A stretch of DNA of 64,000 nucleotides from Azophilus sp965200465 (GTDB lineage Bacteria; Pseudomonadota; Gammaproteobacteria; Pseudomonadales; Azotimanducaceae): contig OZ241358.1 in NCBI GenBank assembly GCA_965200465.1, positions 372,001-436,000 on the forward strand. The letters run 5' to 3'. The notes under the pieces were generated by a model that searched no databases, had not been told where the DNA came from, and saw only the letters and a program-made list of their open reading frames with translations. Of the stretch, positions 7,687 through 15,715 are shown one piece after another. Each line of letters begins with the position of its first letter. Within the stretch, counting starts at the first letter, position 1. Made by a program: the position numbers and the translations under genes.

Positions 7687-8538
7687 ATGCAGATGGGCAA
7701 GGGCGGGGAGAAGGGTCCGGCGCCGTTCGCCAGCCTTGCCGGCAAGGTCGCCATCGTCACTGGCGGCGGCCAGGGCATCGGCGCCGGCATCGCCCAAGTC
7801 TTCGCCGCCGCCGAAGCCAAGGTGCTGGTGGCCACCCGCACCGCCGAGCACGGCGAACGCACGGTTGACGGCATCCGGCGGGCGGGGGGCGAGGCGGCCC
7901 TGATGGCGGTCGATGTCGGTGGCTTGGAGAACTGCCGCAAGGTGGTGGACGAGGCCGTTCGCCTTTGGGGCGGGCTGGACATCCTGGTCCATAACGCCGC
8001 CTCCTTTCTTGGCGGCCCGGTGGACGGCTACTCGGAGGCCGACTTGGAAACGGTGCTGGCGGTCAACCTGAAGGCCTGCTTTCGGCTTTCGGCGGCCAGC
8101 ATTCCGCATCTGCGGCGGCGCGGCGGCGGACGGCTGCTGTTCACCTCCTCGGTGACCGGCCCCCGGGCCGCCATGCCCGGAACGTCCTACTACGCCGCCT
8201 CCAAGGGCGGCATGAACGCCTTCATCCGCACCGCCGCCATCGAACTGGCTAGGAGCAACATCACCGTCAACGGCGTGGAGCCGGGCTACATCCGCACCGC
8301 GGCGATGGAGATTCTGGCGGACGAGCAGGGCCTTGCGCAGATGAGCAAGTACATTCCCATGGGCCATCTGGGAGCGCCGGAGGACATCGCCTACGCCATG
8401 CTCTACCTAGCCAGCGACCAGGCCCGCTACCTCACCGGCCAGACGCTGTGCGTCGACGGCGGCTCCACCCTGCCGGAAAGCCCGGTCTTCTTGGAGGAGT
8501 TGGAGGGCATCAAGGAAGTGGGCGGCTCCTCCGCCTAG
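7687..8538 (+). CDS. SDR-family NAD(P)-dependent oxidoreductase
   Basis: Classical short-chain dehydrogenase/reductase of 283 aa. The cofactor motif 'TGGGQGIG' is at residues 25-32, 'NAAS' follows beta-4, the catalytic Ser is in 'FTSSVTG' (~154-155), and Y169-x-x-x-K173 lies in 'YYAASKGG'. Near the C-terminus 'YLTGQTLCVDGG' closes the fold. A strong Shine-Dalgarno (GGGGGAGG) precedes the ATG. The N-terminal ~16 residues before 'LAGKVAIVTGG' are extra. Substrate is not predictable; context with a TonB receptor and amine-processing genes gives no firm clue. Confidence 0.93.
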   Translation: MQMGKGGEKGPAPFASLAGKVAIVTGGGQGIGAGIAQVFAAAEAKVLVATRTAEHGERTVDGIRRAGGEAALMAVDVGGLENCRKVVDEAVRLWGGLDILVHNAASFLGGPVDGYSEADLETVLAVNLKACFRLSAASIPHLRRRGGGRLLFTSSVTGPRAAMPGTSYYAASKGGMNAFIRTAAIELARSNITVNGVEPGYIRTAAMEILADEQGLAQMSKYIPMGHLGAPEDIAYAMLYLASDQARYLTGQTLCVDGGSTLPESPVFLEELEGIKEVGGSSA

Positions 8539-8616
8539 CGTGCTTGAATGCAGGAAAGCCGAACGAGTGGGCATAGTTTGCCCATGCACGGCCGGCCGCA
8601 GTTAGGGTAGGCGGCC

Positions 8617-9624
8617 ATGGGCGCGGCTGCAGCGCGTTTGGCGGCGGTCGCCGCCGAAGCCTTGGATGCTTGGGGTTGGCGGCAGGCGCAGCTACGGCTC
8701 ATCAAGCATCGGGAGAACGCTGTCTTTGCGGCGGTCTTGGACGGCCGGCGGCGGGCCTTGCGGCTGCACCGGCAGGGATACCATGATGACGCGGAACTGC
8801 GCTCCGAACTGCAATGGATGCGCGCCTTGGAGGCGGCCGGCATCGAGGTGCCCCAGGTGGTTCCCACGGCTGCCGGCGAGCTGTTCGTAAGCCGGCGCTT
8901 TGAGAGCCTGCCCGGCCCGTTGCAGGCGGACCTGTTTGAGTGGATCGACGGGGAACCCCTAGGTGCCGTCGAAACCGGGATTAGGGACGCTGGACGGGAC
9001 GTCGCGCAGACCTACTTCACCATCGGCGCCCTGGCCGGCCGGCTGCACAACCAATCCTCGGCTTGGACGTTGCCGCCGGGCTTCAAGCGCCATGCTTGGG
9101 ACTTGGCCGGCTTGGTGGGCGAGCAGCCGTTTTGGGGCCGGTTTTGGGAGTTGCCGACGCTTTCCAACGACGAACGCAAGCTCATGGAGCGCACCCGGCA
9201 ACGGCTGCGGCGGGAACTGTCCGGCTTGCGCCAGTCGCCGGACAACTACAGCCTGATCCATGCGGACTTCGTGGCGGAGAACATCCTGGTCGATGGCGAC
9301 CAGGTGCGTCTCATAGACTTTGACGACGCCGGCTTCGGCTGGCACCTGTTTGAACTGGCCACCTCCACCCACTTCCTGATGGGGGAGGAATGCTTTGAGG
9401 CGGCTCAGGAGGCGCTGATTCGCGGCTACCGCAGCGAACGCCCCCTGCCGGATGCGCAGTTGGCGCGGCTGCCGCTGTTCTCCTTGGCGCGGGCCACCAC
9501 CTACTTGGGCTGGGTGCATACCCGCCCGGAGACCGAAACCGCCCAGGAAATGACGCCGATGCTGGTATCCTCCGCCTGCGAGCTTGCGGAAACCTATTTG
9601 ACGCAGACGGGGGGAACCGCATGA
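8617..9624 (+). CDS. APH-type small-molecule kinase (SrkA/HYKK-like)
   Basis: This 335-aa protein belongs to the aminoglycoside phosphotransferase/choline kinase fold. It has 'HADFVAENILVDGD' (catalytic H215/D217 loop with the Asn) and 'LIDFDDAGFGW' (metal-binding Asp). It resembles stress-response kinase A and also the hydroxylysine-kinase-like group. Its stop overlaps the ATG of an AGXT2L-type PLP enzyme (ATGA at 9621-9624). Family knowledge favours a kinase/phospho-lyase pair in which this enzyme phosphorylates an amino alcohol or hydroxy-amino acid and the neighbour eliminates phosphate. A protein-kinase role like SrkA is the alternative. Confidence 0.85.
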   Translation: MGAAAARLAAVAAEALDAWGWRQAQLRLIKHRENAVFAAVLDGRRRALRLHRQGYHDDAELRSELQWMRALEAAGIEVPQVVPTAAGELFVSRRFESLPGPLQADLFEWIDGEPLGAVETGIRDAGRDVAQTYFTIGALAGRLHNQSSAWTLPPGFKRHAWDLAGLVGEQPFWGRFWELPTLSNDERKLMERTRQRLRRELSGLRQSPDNYSLIHADFVAENILVDGDQVRLIDFDDAGFGWHLFELATSTHFLMGEECFEAAQEALIRGYRSERPLPDAQLARLPLFSLARATTYLGWVHTRPETETAQEMTPMLVSSACELAETYLTQTGGTA

Positions 9625-10922
9625 GCATTGCGGAACTGTTGGTGCGCCGGGAGCGGCTGCTCGGCCCCGGCAACCCGCTGTTCTACGAGGAGCCGTTGCA
9701 TTTGGTGCGCGGGGAGGGCGTTTGGCTGTTTGACGCGGACGGGCGCCGCTACCTGGACTGCTACAACAACGTGCCCTGCGTCGGCCACTGCCATCCCAAG
9801 GTGGTGGAGGCCCTGTGCCGCCAAGCCAAGCTGCTCAACACCCACACCCGCTACCTGCACGAGAACATCCTCGACTATGCGGAGCACCTGCTGGGCAAGT
9901 TCGACCGCAGCCTGGATCGGGTGGCCTTGGCCTGCACCGGCAGCGAGGCCAACGAACTCGCGCTGCGCATCGCCCGCTTCAACACCGGCGGCGAGGGCTT
10001 CATCTGCACCAACGCCACCTACCACGGCAACACCGCGGCGGTGGCCCAGATCAGCCCCATCTTCGAACCCTTCGAGGGCTACGGCGAGGCGGTCCGCATG
10101 GTTCCCTGGCCGGACGCCTACCGGCCTTTGCGCAACCTAAGCGGCGGTGCGCTGGCCGATGCCTACGCCGACGAGGTGCGCAAGGCCATCGCCTCCTTCC
10201 AAGAAAAGGGCGTGCAATTCGCCGGCATGTTGGTCTGCCCCATCTTCGCCAACGAGGGGCTGCCGAGAGCGCCGCCCGGCTATTTGGAGAAGGCCGTCGG
10301 CCATGTGCGCCGCGCCGGCGGCCTGTTCGTTGCGGATGAAGTGCAGGCCGGGTTTGGCCGCACCGGCCGTTGGTGGGGCCACGAACTCAGCGGCGTCATC
10401 CCGGACATCGTCACCTTGGGCAAGCCCATGGGCGCCGGCCACCCCGTTTCCGGCCTGGTCGCCCGGGGCGAACTGCTCGACAACTTCCGCCGCCGCCAAG
10501 AGTACTTCAACACCTTCGGCGGCAACCCGGTGTCCTGCGCCGCGGCCGAGGCGGTGCTTCAGGTCATTGAGGAGGAGGGCTTGGTGGAGAACGCCGCCAA
10601 GGTGGGCGAATACGTTTTGCAGCTGCTCCAGGAGCTTCAAGCCAAGCACGAGCTCATCGGCGACGTGCGCGGGCGCGGGCTGTTCTTCGGCATGGACTTG
10701 GTCGCCAATCGGGAGACCAAGGCGCCGGCCCCGGATGAGGCCAAGCGGGTGGTCAACGCCATGCGCCGCAAAGGCGTGCTGATGGGCAACATCGGCGAAC
10801 ACGGCAACGTGCTGAAGCTGCGCCCGCCGCTGTGCTTCTCCAGGGCGAACGCGGACCTTCTGGCGTCCGCCTTGGATGAGGTGCTGGCGGAGCTGGCTGC
10901 GGCTTGGATTGCGCGGCGATGA
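9621..10922 (+). CDS. Class III PLP aminotransferase-fold enzyme, phospho-lyase (AGXT2L) type
   Basis: The 433-aa protein has the class III aminotransferase fold with the PLP lysine in 'LGKPMGAGHP' (K268). The segments 'DCYNNVPCVGHCHP', 'LNTHTRYLHENILDYAEHL' and 'TGSEANELALRIAR' match the AGXT2L1/AGXT2L2 branch, whose animal members are ethanolamine-phosphate and 5-phosphohydroxylysine phospho-lyases. That branch does elimination rather than transamination. The translational overlap with an APH-type kinase gene strengthens a phospho-lyase assignment. Substrate could be phosphoethanolamine, phosphohydroxylysine or a relative; the sequence does not decide. Confidence 0.85.
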   Translation: MSIAELLVRRERLLGPGNPLFYEEPLHLVRGEGVWLFDADGRRYLDCYNNVPCVGHCHPKVVEALCRQAKLLNTHTRYLHENILDYAEHLLGKFDRSLDRVALACTGSEANELALRIARFNTGGEGFICTNATYHGNTAAVAQISPIFEPFEGYGEAVRMVPWPDAYRPLRNLSGGALADAYADEVRKAIASFQEKGVQFAGMLVCPIFANEGLPRAPPGYLEKAVGHVRRAGGLFVADEVQAGFGRTGRWWGHELSGVIPDIVTLGKPMGAGHPVSGLVARGELLDNFRRRQEYFNTFGGNPVSCAAAEAVLQVIEEEGLVENAAKVGEYVLQLLQELQAKHELIGDVRGRGLFFGMDLVANRETKAPAPDEAKRVVNAMRRKGVLMGNIGEHGNVLKLRPPLCFSRANADLLASALDEVLAELAAAWIARR

Positions 10923-10985
10923 TGGGCGGTGCTATCGTGCATGCGCAACCCTGCACAACGGAGACTGGAGCCGGGAAGCCCAGCC

Positions 10986-11369
10986 ATGCCCCACCTGATA
11001 GTCGAGTATTCGGCCAATCTGGAAGCGGAGATCGAGCTTGACGATCTGCTGTGCAAGCTGCGCGACCAAGCCGCCGCCGGAGGGGTTTTTCCACTGCCCG
11101 GCATCCGGGTGCGGGCCGCTCGCCGGGAGCGCTGCCTGATCGCTGACGGCGACCCGGCGCACGGCTTCGTCCACGTCACCGCCCGCATCGGCGCCGGGCG
11201 GGATGAAGCCACCCGCCGCGCCCAGGCGCAACTGCTGTTCGACGCCCTCTGCGAGCACTTGGCGCCCATCTATGAGCGCCGTGGGCTGGGCGTCTCCTTC
11301 GAGATGGTGGAAATCGACCCCGTGGGCAGCTTCAAGAAGAATAATCTGCACGAGCGGCTGCGGCGCTGA
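10986..11369 (+). CDS. 5-carboxymethyl-2-hydroxymuconate Delta-isomerase-type tautomerase
   Basis: The 127-aa product starts 'MPHLIVEYSANLE'; Met removal leaves the N-terminal Pro that is the catalytic base of the tautomerase superfamily. 'DPAHGFVHVTARIGAGRD' and the terminal 'KKNNLHERL' match CHMI (HpaF) proteins. In the homoprotocatechuate pathway CHMI isomerises the meta-cleavage product, but the rest of that pathway is absent here, so another substrate is possible. The upstream in-frame extension to 10929 is rejected because it would block the catalytic Pro. Confidence 0.85.
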   Translation: MPHLIVEYSANLEAEIELDDLLCKLRDQAAAGGVFPLPGIRVRAARRERCLIADGDPAHGFVHVTARIGAGRDEATRRAQAQLLFDALCEHLAPIYERRGLGVSFEMVEIDPVGSFKKNNLHERLRR

Positions 11370-11443
11370 TGGCGAAGGCCCGCATCGTTGCGCAAAGCCG
11401 AGGGCGGCGCCGGCCAATGGTCGGCGCCTTGGTCAGGAGCCGC

Positions 11444-12094
11444 ATGGCGCCGTTCGGCAGCGGTTGGCGGACGCTTGTGCTCGCCTTGTTGCCGATGTCC
11501 GGCCAAGGCGCCGCGCAGGTGAACGCTTGGGAGCTGATTTCGCCGACGGTTTTGGACTGGCGCCAAGCCGAGCAACGCCGCACCGTCGCCAAGGACCTTC
11601 TGGAGCGGCTGGACATGCTGGGCAGCGCCGTGCCGCCGCTGTCGCCGAATCAGCAGGCGCAGGTGCTCAAGGAGGCGGCCGAACTCGAGCGTCTCGACCC
11701 GGATGCGGACTCCCGCAGGCGCAGCCGCTTGTTCATGTCCCGCCGCTATCAGCACTTCCGTTTGCTGGATTTGCTTGCGGAGACGCGCAGCAACCTTAAG
11801 TGCGTCCTAGCCGCCGAACGAGTCAGCGAGGAGATGCGCTGCTGGAGCCTGGCCAGCGTCAACTTCGGGGAGGAGGCGAAACTGGACTTGGCTCTGTCCA
11901 TGCTGCGCCGCGCCCGCCTGATTCCCAAGGACGGCGCCATGCCGGTGAAGGCCCAGGACCCGGCGGTCTGGTACGGGGAGTACGGCCGCGGGATTTTGCA
12001 ACACATCCTGGCGCCCTACCTAGCCGAGCAGGCCGCCGCTGCAGCGCCTTGCGCGCAGAACGGCTCCGTCGAGCCCAAGCCAACAAGCCCTTGA
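11444..12094 (+). CDS. Exported protein of unknown function
   Basis: I do not recognise this protein. The ATG at 11444 has AGGAG immediately upstream and gives a signal peptide ('TLVLALLPMSGQGAAQ'). The longer in-frame start at 11369, which overlaps the CHMI stop by one base, would put 25 basic residues before it. The mature ~195 aa are mostly helical and charged, with two Cys ('LKCVLAAERV', 'EEMRCWSLASVNFGEE') that could form a disulfide in the periplasm. It ends in an Ala-rich, Pro-containing tail. Position directly after the CHMI gene suggests co-transcription. Confidence 0.6.
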   Translation: MAPFGSGWRTLVLALLPMSGQGAAQVNAWELISPTVLDWRQAEQRRTVAKDLLERLDMLGSAVPPLSPNQQAQVLKEAAELERLDPDADSRRRSRLFMSRRYQHFRLLDLLAETRSNLKCVLAAERVSEEMRCWSLASVNFGEEAKLDLALSMLRRARLIPKDGAMPVKAQDPAVWYGEYGRGILQHILAPYLAEQAAAAAPCAQNGSVEPKPTSP

Positions 12095-12269
12095 ATGAAC
12101 GGCTTGCTGATGATCCGCCAACCGTCGCCCTGCAACCCCGCACGGCGGTTCCTTGCTGGGGTTCAGGGCATGGCGTTTGCGGCAGGGGCCGCGCCTAGAG
12201 TCAGCAGGCCCGTTCGTTGGGCGCTTGCATGGCTTGATTCCCGCTGTCAATAGGGGTAAATCTGCGCCT

Positions 12270-12824
12270 ATGCTGGGTCTTGCGGCCATCGGAAGGGCGG
12301 TGCGGGCGGGCGCCTTGCTGGGCGCTTGCGGCTTCGCGTTCGCCTCGGAAACCGTGCTGTTGAACACGTCTCCGGCCTTGGACTGCTACCGCGCCGCCGC
12401 CGACGGCGGTGCGCCCTTCGACATCGACGCCTGCACCTTGGCCATCGAGCGGCAAATGCTGAAGCCGGAGGATCTGGCGGCGACCTACTCCAACCGAGGC
12501 ATCCTGCTCGCCCGCTCCGGCGACGTGACGGCGGCGCTGAAGGATCACGACCGAGCCTTGAAGATAGCGCCGGACATGACCAGCATCTACATCAACCGCT
12601 CCAACGCCTTGGTTGCGGCGAGGCGCTACAAGGCCGCCATGGAGGACCTTGAACGGGCCATCGCCAAGGCCGACGCCCTGCTGCCTGTGGCCTACTACAA
12701 TCGAGCGCTCATGTTCAACACCCTCGGCGATAGGCAAGCGGCCCGGGCGGACGCCGAACGGGCGGCGGAATTGGCCCCGGAGACGGCGGCCTATCGTCAT
12801 TTCGTGCAGGTCCTTAGCGAATGA
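12270..12824 (+). CDS. Exported TPR-repeat protein
   Basis: ATG 12270 yields 184 aa with a signal peptide 'IGRAVRAGALLGACGFAFAS'. The mature part contains about three TPR-like helical pairs: 'ATYSNRGILLARSGDVTAAL', 'SIYINRSNALVAARRYKAAM' and 'VAYYNRALMFNTLGDRQAAR'. Each has the W/Y..G/N..L...A pattern. Two Cys in the N-terminal part of the mature protein suggest a periplasmic location. TPR proteins mediate protein-protein contacts; the partner is unknown. The malonyl-CoA synthetase gene starts 55 bp downstream. Confidence 0.75.
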   Translation: MLGLAAIGRAVRAGALLGACGFAFASETVLLNTSPALDCYRAAADGGAPFDIDACTLAIERQMLKPEDLAATYSNRGILLARSGDVTAALKDHDRALKIAPDMTSIYINRSNALVAARRYKAAMEDLERAIAKADALLPVAYYNRALMFNTLGDRQAARADAERAAELAPETAAYRHFVQVLSE

Positions 12825-12879
12825 GGGAGTTGCCGCGGGCGCCGGGGGCCGATGCCGCAGCGCCTTGCCCCCGCAGTCC

Positions 12880-14382
12880 ATGAACGCCAACTTCGCCGCT
12901 GAATTGGAGGCCGTTTTCGCCGCCAATCGGCAAAAGCCCTGCTTCCGTTTGGCCGAAGGCGGCGTCTGGACCTTCGGCGGCCTGCTTGAAGCCGTGGACC
13001 GCTTGGCCGGGGTGCTGGCGGCGCATGGCGTGGGGCCGGGGGAGCGGCTGCTCGCCCAAGTCGATAAAACTCCCGAGGCCGTTGCCCTGTACATCGCCAC
13101 CTTAAAAGTTGGCGGCGTCCATGTGCCGTTGAACACGGCCTATACGCCGCCGGAGGTCGAACGCTTCATCGCCGACGCCGAACCTCGGCTGTTCGTGCAC
13201 ACGCCCACCAAAACGGACTGCAGCGCCGTTCCGGCAAATCTGGCCACGCTGACCCTAAGCGCCGAGGGCGGCAGCCTGAGGGAAGCGATGGCTGCGGCGA
13301 CCCCCTGCACAGCTGCGGTTGCCCGCCAGGCCGATGACTTGGCGGCCTTGGTTTACACCTCCGGCACTACTGGGCGCTCCAAGGGCGCCATGCTCACCCA
13401 CGGCAACATCCGCAGCAACGCCCATGCCCTGCGCGATTGCTGGGGCTGGCGCGATGACGACGTGCTGCTGCACGCCCTGCCGCTGTTTCACGTGCATGGA
13501 CTGTTCATCGCCCTGCACTGCGCTCTGCTTGGCGGCGCCCCGACGGTCCTGTTGCCGCGCTTTGACGCCGCCGAAGTGCTCGAGTGGCTGCCGGAGTCCA
13601 CCGTCATGATGGGCGTGCCGACCTTCTACTCAAGGCTTCTGAACCAACCGCAACTGGACCGGGAGCGCTGCGCCGGCGTCCGGCTGTTCATCTCCGGTTC
13701 CGCGCCGCTGACGGAGGCGACCTTCCACGCTTGGGAGGTCCGCACCGGGCACCGGATTCTGGAGCGCTACGGCATGTCCGAGACCATCATCAACACCTCC
13801 AATCCCTTGGCTGGGGAGCGCCTGGCCGGCACCGTCGGCTTCCCGCTGCCGGGGGTTGCAGTGCGGGTGGCGGGGGAGGACGGTGCGCCGTTGCCGCCCG
13901 GCGCGGTCGGCATTGTCGAGGTGCGCGGCGCAAACGTCTTCAAGGGCTATTGGCGCCAGCCCGAAAGGACCGCCGAGGAGTTCCGGGCGGACGGCTTTTT
14001 CGTCACCGGCGATCTGGGCGTCATGGACGGGGCCGGGCGCCTTTCCATCGTCGGCCGCTCCAAGGACCTCATCATCTCCGGCGGCTACAACGTTTATCCC
14101 AAGGAGGTGGAGGCCCTCATCGACGAAATGGACGAAGTGGCGGAGTCCGCCGTCATAGGCGCACCGCACCCGGACTTCGGCGAGGGGGTGGTGGCGGTGG
14201 TGGCGCCCACCGGCGCTTCGGTTTCCTTGGAGCTGGTGTCGGCCCAGCTGCATGAGCGTCTAGCCCGCTTCAAGCAGCCGAAGAAGGTGGTGAACGTCCC
14301 GTCCTTGCCGCGCAACAGCATGGGCAAGGTGCAGAAAAACCTGCTGCGGGAGCAGTGCGCGGATCTTTTTGTTGCGGGCTAA
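12880..14382 (+). CDS. matB: Malonyl-CoA synthetase (acyl-AMP-forming)
   Basis: The 500-aa ANL-superfamily enzyme has the AMP-binding P-loop 'TSGTTGRSKG' (residues 160-169), 'ERYGMSETIINTSNPLAGER' and 'GTVGFPLPGVAVRV', the signature stretch of MatB. C-terminal motifs 'GDLGVMDGAGRLSIVGRSKD' and 'SLPRNSMGKVQKNLLRE' (catalytic Lys) are present. MatB activates malonate, or methylmalonate, with ATP and CoA to supply malonyl-CoA. ATG 12880 gives the usual family length; the frame is open upstream but that region overlaps the TPR gene. No malonate decarboxylase or transporter lies nearby. Confidence 0.88.
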   Translation: MNANFAAELEAVFAANRQKPCFRLAEGGVWTFGGLLEAVDRLAGVLAAHGVGPGERLLAQVDKTPEAVALYIATLKVGGVHVPLNTAYTPPEVERFIADAEPRLFVHTPTKTDCSAVPANLATLTLSAEGGSLREAMAAATPCTAAVARQADDLAALVYTSGTTGRSKGAMLTHGNIRSNAHALRDCWGWRDDDVLLHALPLFHVHGLFIALHCALLGGAPTVLLPRFDAAEVLEWLPESTVMMGVPTFYSRLLNQPQLDRERCAGVRLFISGSAPLTEATFHAWEVRTGHRILERYGMSETIINTSNPLAGERLAGTVGFPLPGVAVRVAGEDGAPLPPGAVGIVEVRGANVFKGYWRQPERTAEEFRADGFFVTGDLGVMDGAGRLSIVGRSKDLIISGGYNVYPKEVEALIDEMDEVAESAVIGAPHPDFGEGVVAVVAPTGASVSLELVSAQLHERLARFKQPKKVVNVPSLPRNSMGKVQKNLLREQCADLFVAG

Positions 14383-14510
14383 AGCCGCCCCAAACGTCCG
14401 CCACGCTGTGGAGCATCCATCGGGACGTTGGCGATTTGCGCGGACGCATGGCCTGGCTTGAAGGGCTGTTTGAGGGCTTCACCGGACGCAAGGACACGCC
14501 GGTCGGCTAG
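14355..14510 (+). CDS. Possible small ORF or relic after matB
   Basis: A frame overlapping the end of matB and ending at TAG 14508-14510 encodes a charged amphipathic stretch 'LWSIHRDVGDLRGRMAWLEG' followed by 'LFEGFTGRKD'. This resembles the helical end of small bacterial coiled-coil proteins. Only a weak GTG start (14355) without a clear Shine-Dalgarno, or an internal ATG (14448), is available. It is more likely the 3' remnant of a decayed small gene than an intact one. Confidence 0.25.
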   Translation: MRGSFCCGLKPPQTSATLWSIHRDVGDLRGRMAWLEGLFEGFTGRKDTPVG

Positions 14511-14553
14511 GCCGCCCGCAGCAAAGCCAACCCGCCGACAACCGAGGCCAAGG

Positions 14554-15246
14554 CTAGGCTGCACGGCGCTTCAGGCGCTTGGAGAGGACGCCGACGATCT
14601 TCTTGGCCATTAGGGGAAACAGGCCCAGCAAGGCGAAGGACAGGATGAGCGTGGGCGACAGGATGCCGGACAAGGACTCAAGCTGGCCGATCTCCTTGCC
14701 GGCGTTCACATAGACCAGGGTGCCGGCCAGCATCCCCAACTGGCTGACCCAGTAGAACGTCCAAGTCTTGATCGGCGTCAGCCCCATGGCCAGATTGATG
14801 GCGAAGAAGGGAAAGGCCGGCACCAGCCGCAGGGCGAACAGGTAGAACGCCCCCTCCCGCTCAACGCCGCGGTTGATGGGTTCGAGTTGCTTGGCGAAGC
14901 GGGCCTGCACCCGGTCCTTGAACAGGTAGCGGGCGAAGCTGAACGCCGTCGTGGCGCCCAGGGTGCTGGCGAAGGACACGATGAGGGCGCCCAGCCCCAA
15001 GCCGAAGACGGCGCCGGCGGCCAAGGTGAGCACCGTCGCGCCGGGCAATGACAGTCCGGTGACGGCCACGTAGATCGCCAAGTAGCCGAGTGTGCTGAGC
15101 AGCGGATGGGCTTGGTGCAGCTCCACCGCCGCCATGCGCTGTGCCTGAAGGAACTCCAGGCTCAGGAAGCGCTGCAGGTCGAAGTGGAGAAACAGCGCCG
15201 CCAGCACGGCGATGGCCGCCAAGAGCGCCAGTTGGCCCCGCTTCAA
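14554..15246 (-). CDS. TVP38/TMEM64 (VTT/DedA-like) membrane protein
   Basis: The 230-aa membrane protein contains the VTT domain: 'SLPGATVLTLAAGAVFGLGL' re-entrant region, 'TLGATTAFSFARYLFKDRV', then 'RLVPAFPFFAINLAMGLT' and 'FYWVSQLGMLAGTLVYVNAG'. The family belongs to the DedA superfamily, whose members include lipid scramblases or flippases and proton-coupled transporters. The start is TTG 15246. The gene ends with a basic tail 'KRLKRRAA', probably cytoplasmic. It is transcribed toward matB (convergent). Confidence 0.88.
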   Translation of the reverse strand: MKRGQLALLAAIAVLAALFLHFDLQRFLSLEFLQAQRMAAVELHQAHPLLSTLGYLAIYVAVTGLSLPGATVLTLAAGAVFGLGLGALIVSFASTLGATTAFSFARYLFKDRVQARFAKQLEPINRGVEREGAFYLFALRLVPAFPFFAINLAMGLTPIKTWTFYWVSQLGMLAGTLVYVNAGKEIGQLESLSGILSPTLILSFALLGLFPLMAKKIVGVLSKRLKRRAA

Positions 15247-15715
15247 AGCTTCGGCCTAGTTGTGCGGCTCATTTCCAGTCGTTCCGCCCGAATTGCCTGC
15301 GGAACTATATTGTGCATTGAGGTTCAGTGGGAAGCCCCGCACAGCGGCAAGCACAGGGCTTGATGCTTCGCTCCCAGCCTGTCGGACTTTGCCGCTAAGT
15401 GCTTGACTTATAAGGAGTTCATGTTTTTCGTGAAAATAAGAAAATGCTTATGATTCAATGAGTTATGTGTTGCAAAAAGCCCAAGTCCGACAGGCTGTTC
15501 CCCCATTTTTTTGTTGACGGCGTAGTTCGCCGCGGCGCTTTGCGCAGCCACAGCGGGTTGCAGGAGCGTTTTCCGGCGAAGCGTCGCCTGTTCACCGTGG
15601 CGCCAGCGACCGCCGCAAAGTTTGAGCACCGCCTCCGTGCGCTTCCGCTGGCGCACCGTCCGGCGAACGTCGGGGCGCCGAATCCCTGGGCCGCTGACAA
15701 GCGGATTTACCGGCG
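15247..15715. other. 469-bp region between convergent/divergent genes without a supportable CDS
   Basis: Short ORFs run on both strands but none resembles a protein I know. The left half contains an AT-rich segment bounded by a perfect 15-bp inverted repeat (described separately). The right half returns to GC-rich sequence and runs into the 3' end of the MBL-fold gene. Confidence 0.4.
15375..15497. repeat. Perfect 15-bp inverted repeat around a 93-bp AT-rich core
   Basis: CAGCCTGTCGGACTT at 15375-15389 is the exact reverse complement of AAGTCCGACAGGCTG at 15483-15497. The 93 bp between them is far richer in A/T than its surroundings and includes a shorter ATAAG...CTTAT pair. No target-site duplication is evident at the outer ends. 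It resembles a small non-autonomous element or an eroded IS end pair; a long-loop RNA structure is possible but less likely. Confidence 0.5.
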
